Positions 58,672 to 64,000 of a stretch of DNA of 64,000 nt are shown here, piece by piece. Where the stretch lies: positions 17,319,255-17,383,254 of the forward strand of contig NC_044301.2 of NCBI RefSeq assembly GCF_004027225.2. The letters run 5' to 3'. How positions within the stretch are numbered: position 1 is the first letter of the stretch; the number at the start of each line of letters is the position of its first letter. The notes below the pieces were generated by a model, which was not told the DNA's origin, did no database searches, and was given only the letters and a program-made list of their open reading frames with translations. The translations under genes and the position numbers were made by a program. This DNA is from Strigops habroptila. Taxonomy: Eukaryota > Chordata > Aves > Psittaciformes > Psittacidae.

Positions 58672-60028
58672 TAGTGTCCATTGTTAAGTCCACCCCTCCA
58701 TCACGAGCCCATCTAGATGTTGCGTCTCTGCCTTGATGGCCTGAGGTGTCATGGGCCCACCAGGCTAAAAATAATTCACCATTATGTTGCCAATATAAAT
58801 CCACCTGAGCCACTTCAATCTTAGCAGCTTTATCCACTTGCTGGTTGTTGTGGTGTTCCTCAGTGGCCCGACTCTTGGGTACATGAGCATCTACGTGGCG
58901 TACCTTCACCACCAGGTTCTGTACCCAGGCAGTGATATCTTGCCACAGTGCAGCAGCCCAGATGGGTTTACCTCTGGGTTGCCAGTTGCTCTGCTTCCAT
59001 TGCTGCATCCACCCCCACAGGGCATTTGCCTCCATCCATGACTCAGCATAGAGATAAAGTACTGGCCATTTTTCTCGTTCAGCAATGTCCAAGGCCAGCT
59101 GGATGGCTTTCACCTCTGCAAACTGACTCCATTCACCCTCTCCCTCAGCAGTTTCTGCAACTGGTCACAGGGGATTCCACACAGCTGCCTTCCATCTCTG
59201 ATGCTTTCCCACAATAGGGCAGGACCCATCAGTAAACAAGGCATATTGCTTTTCACTCTCTGACAGTTCATTATATGGTGGGGCCTCTTCAGCACGCATC
59301 ACCTCCTCTTCTGGTGACATCCCAAAAACTTTGCCCTCCGGCCAGTCCATGATGACTTCTAGAATTCCTGGACGACTGGGATTTCCTATTCGAGCTCGTT
59401 GTGTAATTAGTGCGGCCCACTTAGTCCATGTAGCATCAGTTGCATGATGTGTAGAGAACAGAACCCTGCCTTTGAACATCCAGCCCAGCACAGGCAACCG
59501 GGGTGCCAGGAGGAGCTGCGCTTCAGTTCCAATCACTTCTGAGGCAGGTCGAACCCCTTCATAGGCTTCCAGTATCTCTTTTTCAGTGGGAGCGTAGCTG
59601 GCCTTGGATCCTTTATATTCCCGACTCCAAAAGCCAAGGGGTCGACCTCGAGTCTCCCCTGGAGCTTTCTGCCAGAGGCTCCAGGTAGGACCATGCTCCC
59701 CAGCTGCACTATAGAGCACATTTTTCACATCTGGCCCGGCCCGGACTGGTCCAAGGGCCACTGCATGAACTATTTCTCGTTTAATTTGTTCAAAGGCTTG
59801 TTGTTGCTCTGGGCCCCGTTTGAAATCATTCTTCTTCCGGGTCACGTGATAGAGAGGGCTTACAATCAGACTGTAATTTGGGATGTGCATTCTCCAGAAC
59901 CCCACAACACCTAAGAAAGCTTGTGTTTCTTTCTTGTTAGTTGGTGGAGACATTGCTGTTATCTTGTTGATCACATCTGTGGGGATCTGGCGATGTCCAT
60001 CTTGCCATTTTATTCCCCACAATTGAAT
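58631..60028 (-). pseudogene. Provirus B thumb/connection, RNase H and integrase zinc domain
   Basis: Continuous with the reverse transcriptase frame apart from single stops at 60029 and 59165. It contains SPPTNKKETQAFLGVVGFWR (connection), YALFTDGSCPIVGKHQRWKA (RNase H, first Asp), KAIQLALDIAEREKWPVLYL, and VRHVDAHVP, then an integrase HHCC-type zinc site (AHDTSGHQG ... HECETC). A frame change right after CETC leads into the core frame ending at 58405. Confidence 0.88.
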
Positions 60029-61093
60029 CTACTTTGCAGGTCTCTTGACCTTACTCCATTTTATGGCAAAACCGGCCTTCAGCAGGATTTGGATTATCTT
60101 CCTCCCTTTCTCAAAAACTTCTTCCGCTGTATCACCCCACACGATAATGTCATCAATGTATTGCAGGTGTTCTGGAGCTTGCCCCTGTTCCAGCGCAGTC
60201 TGGATCAATCCATGGCAGATGGTAGGGCTGTGTTTCCACCCCTGGGGCAGTCGGTTCCAAGTGTACTGGACGCCCCTCCAAGTGAAAGCAAACTGTGGCC
60301 TGCATTCTGCTGCCAAAGGGATTGAGAAAAATGCATTGGCAGTATCACTTGTGGCATCCCACTTGGCTGCCTTTGACTCCAGCTCAGATTTAAGTTCTAG
60401 CATGTCTGGTACGGCAGCACTCAATGCTGGTGTGACTTCATTCAGGCCCCGATAGTCTACTGTTAGTCTCCACTCTCCACTAGACTTTTGCACTGGCCAT
60501 ATGGGGCTATTAAAGGGTGAGCGGGTCCTCCTGATCACTCCTTGGCTCTCCAGTCTACGGATCAGCTTATGGATGGGAATCAAGGAGTCTCGGTTGGTGC
60601 GATATTGCCGCCGGTGCGCTGTTCTAGTTGCAATTGACACTTGTTGTTCTTCGACCTTCAGGAACCCCACAAGAGAAGGGTCCTCTGAGAGACCAGGCAA
60701 GGTGGACAGCTGCTTTATTTCCTCTGTTTCCAAGGCAGTGATACCAAAAGCCCATCTATACCCTTTTGGGTCTTTGAAGTACCATCTCCTGAGATAGTCT
60801 ATGCCAAGGATGCATGGAGCCCCTGGACCAGTCACAATGGGGTGCTTTTGCCACTTCCTCACAGTCAGGCTGATTTCAGCCTCCAGTACAGTCAACTCTT
60901 GAGATCCTCCTGTCACTCCAGAAATAGAAATGGGTTCCACCCCTTGATACCTTGATGGCATCAGGGTACACTGTGCACCGGTATCTACTAGAGCATTATA
61001 CTTCTGTGGGACTGATGTGCCAGGCCATCTGATCCACACAGTCCAGTAAACCCAATTATCCCTCTCCTCCACCTGGCTGGAGGCAGGCCACCT
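60029..61093 (-). pseudogene. Provirus B protease and reverse transcriptase
   Basis: Begins in frame directly after the gag UAG (61094-61096). Protease: YNALVDTGAQCTLMPS with intact DTGA, then APCILGIDYLRRW. Reverse transcriptase follows without a break: FNSPIWPVQKSSGEWRLTVD, WDATSDTANAFFSIPLAAEC, LPQGWKHSPTICHGLIQ and YIDDIIVWGD. The frame ends at a TAG (60029-60031) where provirus A has a Glu codon. The protease-RT part is thus intact in all visible motifs. Confidence 0.9.
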
Positions 61094-62930
61094 CTAATAG
61101 TGATCACAAGATTGTCCAGTTTTCTGGAATTAGTATTCCTTATCACAGGAGCTGGAGTAAAATCAGCTCTTCCACTCCATCTGGGAAACTGCTCACCAGA
61201 GACTGGAGCAGCAGCTTTCCTGGGAGGACCACTGTTGTTCTCTTCAGTTCACGCACCCGTTCCCCCAGAACTGAGGTAGGTTTTCCATCCCACTTTCTCA
61301 TGTCTTCTCCGTGATCCCGCAGGTAAAACCATAGGGTGGCCCGTGGCGTGTACCTCCTATATTTTCTTTCTTGAGCAGTAGGGCGCCTTCTGTTAATAGC
61401 TGAGACATGGGTTGGTACACGTGGGGAGCTGGATAGATCGGATAAATCGTCTCTCAATTGTTTGAACTCCTGGGACAGATTTTCCACAGCTGAAATGATG
61501 GAAGGGGTGAGATTGTCTTCGGACTCTCCGAGTTGACGAGTCACTTCATCCACTATTGGTGGTGCTATGTCATTCAAGGTCATTGATGCCAGTGAGTGGG
61601 CATATGATGATGGTGCACTCTCTGTAAATTTCTGCCACTAGTCGTGCACATTCAACTTCATCTGGACCTACAGATGCATTCCTGGCATCTGGCCTACAAT
61701 AGATCATCTCTAGAATGGCTGATTCCCTCAGGGACTGAATGCCTCTCTTTATCGTGGTCCACTTGGCTGAGTAACTCATAACATTGTCCTTGTAGGGAAA
61801 CCTCTCCTTCACAGCTGCCAAGAGCCGCCTCCAAAGGCTGAGGGCTCGTTTCTCTCTTGCAATCGCTTTGTCAATTCCTCCTTCCCTAGCAAGTGATCCC
61901 AGTTGCTTGGATTCCCTACCTTCCAGTTCGTGACCGTCGGCCCCATTGTCCCAGCATCGGAGCAACCAGGTGACAATGTGCTCCCCTGGAAGGCGGGTGA
62001 AATCTTTTCGCATATTCTACAGCTCAGACGAGGTCCGGGGTTGGGAAGTCACCTCTTCTTCCTCTTCCTCTGATCCACGTAGTAGTAACTCTTGTTCAGA
62101 TGCTGTTCCGTGTTGTAATGGCATTGGGTCTTCATCTTTCTTCACTACACGAGTTGCTTTTTGTGCCTTTCATTTGCTTTTGCTTACAGGGGCAACAGAC
62201 ATTGTCACAAATTGGCCATTTGGTTTAGTTGCAGTGTCTATGACTGTGGTTGGAGTGTCTGCAGTGTCTGCCACTAGGGTTGGAGTGGGTGCAGTGTCTG
62301 TTGCCAGGATTGGTGCAGCTGCTATGCTTGGGGGTTGAGTAACACCAACAGCTGCATTGTCTGTTGCTGTTGGGGTTTGAGTAGCTGCTGTGCTTGTCAC
62401 TGGGGTTGGTGTAGGTGCTGTACTTGGAGTTGGAGTATCTGCGTTGTCTATTGTGGTCAGGGTTTGAGTAGCTGCTGTGCTTGTCACTGGGGTTGGGGTA
62501 GCTGCTGTGCTTGGAGTTGGAGTAGCTGCGTTGTCTGTTGCTTTGCCATCAGATCCAGAGACATTTTTTTCCCTTTGAAGGTTAATGTTGAACAGGACTC
62601 TGTAGGCATAGGCCAAGCCTCAGCACGTTGCCATGATTTGTCCCTCTCTGGTATAACCAGGATGACAGCACACCTCGTTTAAGTGTTTTACTAGTTTTTC
62701 TGGATGTTGCACTTGTTCAGGGGTGAAGTTCCAAAGCACTGGAGGAGCCCACTGGCCTAGATACTTGCCCATACTATCCCACACACCCTGCCACTCATGA
62801 CTGTCCAGCCTCAGGGAAAATCTCCTGGTGGTCCTCCTATATCGTCGTCTAACCCTAGACCAGATTTGAACCCGATACTGCTTAACTTTTGAGATCAGAT
62901 GAAATAGGGTGTTCCCAGGGTGGGATGGCC
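61094..62930 (-). pseudogene. Provirus B gag, 5' part deleted
   Basis: Starts abruptly at the LTR junction, after the point where provirus A has its hydrophobic segment. Blocks: basic RRRYRRTTRRFSLRLD; EWQGVWDSMGKYLGQWAPPV; a stop at 62620-62622; a Thr/Pro/Ala tandem-repeat tract; capsid-like MRKDFTRLPGEHIVTWLLRC and ALSLWRRLLAAVKERFPYKD; and a C-terminal part with RYTPRATLWFYLRDHGEDMR. A frameshift near 61225 precedes the end. No CCHC box is seen. Ends at UAG, followed in frame by protease. Confidence 0.8.
62230..62545 (-). repeat. Thr/Pro/Ala-rich tandem repeat in gag
   Basis: Repeats of about 20 residues of the type TPTPSTAATPTPVTSTAATQ, at least three imperfect units, in the frame 62170-62616. 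Provirus A has a much shorter version (about 28780-28900). It resembles a flexible, possibly O-glycosylated or late-domain-bearing linker. Confidence 0.75.
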
Positions 62931-63416
62931 GGAGGGATGGGGAGGAGAATCGGAAGAATGTAACTCCCACGGGTTGAGATAAGAGCAGTCCAGTAACTAA
63001 GGAATAATACAAAACTACTACTGCTACCACCAATAACAATAATGATAAGGGAAATAACAAGGGGAGAGGATACAATTGCTCACCACCTGCTGACTGATAC
63101 CCAGCCCGAACCAAGCAGTGATTTGGGCCTTCCGGGTAACTCCCCCTGGTTTATATACTGGGCATGACGTGCTGTGGTATGGAATACCCCTTTGGCTACT
63201 TTGGGTCAGGTGTCCTGTCTCTGCTTCCTCCCGGCTTCCCCTCCTCCCTGGCAGAGCATGAGACTCAGAAAGTCCTTGATTGGAATAAACATTACTTAGC
63301 AACAACTAAAAACATCAGTGTTATCAGCGTTGTTCCCAGGCTGAAAGTTAAAAAACTCAGCACTGCACCAGCTACTAAGAAGGAGAAAAATGACTGCTAT
63401 AGCTGAATCCAGGACA
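62931..63416 (-). mobile_element. Provirus B 5' LTR, truncated at its U5 end
   Basis: Right edge AGCTGAATCCAGGACA at 63416; the left edge stops at GGAGGGATGGGGAGG, about 80 bases short of the LTR end, and joins gag at TGGGATGGCC. U3 and most of R are present. Confidence 0.88.
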
Positions 63417-64000
63417 TTCATTTATCCATTATCTTCTATAGTGGTCTCTTGAAAAATCCAGCCTGTAGAAGAGAAAAAAGTGACTAAGCATGAACCCTAT
63501 ATTGGTAGCATACATATGTTGGTTCTTAGTACTATTTTAATAATTTCGGTACAGTAAAAAGTTATTTAATATTTTATCAGTGAAGTACAACATTGTTTTT
63601 CCTCGAACAAAAAAACTAAAGAGACATGCCTTGAAAGCAGACAAGCGGAATACATTTAATGCATAGTGAGCGATTGAAGAATCACTGTTATGCTCACATA
63701 ATGTCATAGGCTAAAACACTTAATAATAGTACTCGGCTGAATAAATAATACTTTATACTTGTCAAATTTTTCAAGAGAGTATGCATTTTTAAATTATAAA
63801 CTGTAACCTTCTAACACAAGTGTAAACTGAATATTTAGCTTGGAGAAGAGAGCTCACTTGCGGCAATACTTACACCACAGGCCTAGCATCTCTAGAACTG
63901 AGAAAACCTAGTTATTGAAGGCCACAGCAAAGCTAATAAAGAACACCCCCCCTTCAATATTACTAAAAGATTTTTTTATTTTTCTTAACATACTGGCAGT
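63417..64000. other. Unique flank, nothing recognised
   Basis: AT-rich sequence with no repeat, exon or RNA gene that I can name. Confidence 0.5.

Larger units (their letters stand above)
56911..63416 (-). mobile_element. Provirus B: env-less ERV, 5' end deleted
   Basis: Minus-strand order: truncated 5' LTR (62931-63416), gag, UAG, protease-reverse transcriptase-RNase H-integrase, short 3' region, 3' LTR (56911-57476). Same family and orientation as provirus A. The deletion joining LTR to gag removed the primer site, leader, upstream ORF and gag start. Pol keeps all domains in one mostly continuous frame with few lesions. Flanking GTATA and TTCAT do not match, so the original target duplication is not visible. 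Confidence 0.88.

Overview
This is a window of bird nuclear DNA. The evidence is (1) a multi-exon vertebrate gene with canonical GT/AG introns, recognisable as PRKAA1 (AMP-activated protein kinase alpha-1); (2) many CR1 LINE copies, several of them young, ending in the avian ATTCTATG-type 3' repeat; and (3) dense, nested endogenous retroviruses (ERVs) and solo LTRs of types common in bird genomes. There are no prokaryotic features.

Region 1 (1-17.8 kb). A CpG-rich promoter region (about 930-2110) leads into eight PRKAA1 exons on the + strand, at 1510, 5528, 9093, 10124, 13009, 13975, 16320 and 17201. All splice sites look usable, and the kinase motifs ([15 protein letters not shown], activation-loop Thr) are present. 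The copy nevertheless carries a TGA in exon 2, a 1-bp deletion and a 2-bp insertion in exon 7, and no final exon is visible. It is an unprocessed pseudogene or degenerate paralogue. PRKAA1 is Z-linked in birds, so the simplest inference is a decaying W-chromosome gametolog; the repeat load fits this, but the sequence alone cannot prove it.

Region 2 (17.8-29.9 kb). A nest of retroelements: an old LTR split by a younger one with a perfect 5-bp target duplication; a provirus remnant whose LTR was split by class-II-type LTRs with a perfect 6-bp duplication; and minus-strand provirus A, itself interrupted by an opposite-strand LTR plus leader, a CR1 and a solo LTR.

Region 3 (29.9-48 kb). Mostly unannotatable unique DNA with a possible old tRNA-derived SINE, solo LTRs, a CR1, a class-I (gammaretrovirus-like) provirus D at about 38.9-43.8 kb that has lost most of its reverse transcriptase, and a large old LTR split by another LTR.

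Region 4 (48-56.9 kb). Two similar CR1 copies in opposite orientation (arms about 2.1 kb, spacer about 1.8 kb). One keeps an uninterrupted 582-codon reverse-transcriptase frame.

Region 5 (56.9-63.4 kb). Minus-strand provirus B, same family as A and in the same orientation. A and B together show an env-less ERV with a lysine-tRNA-type primer site, no Cys-His box seen in Gag, Gag and Pro-Pol in one frame separated by a single UAG in both copies, and an upstream hydrophobic ORF that overlaps the next ORF by ATGA. These are the least ordinary signals in the window.
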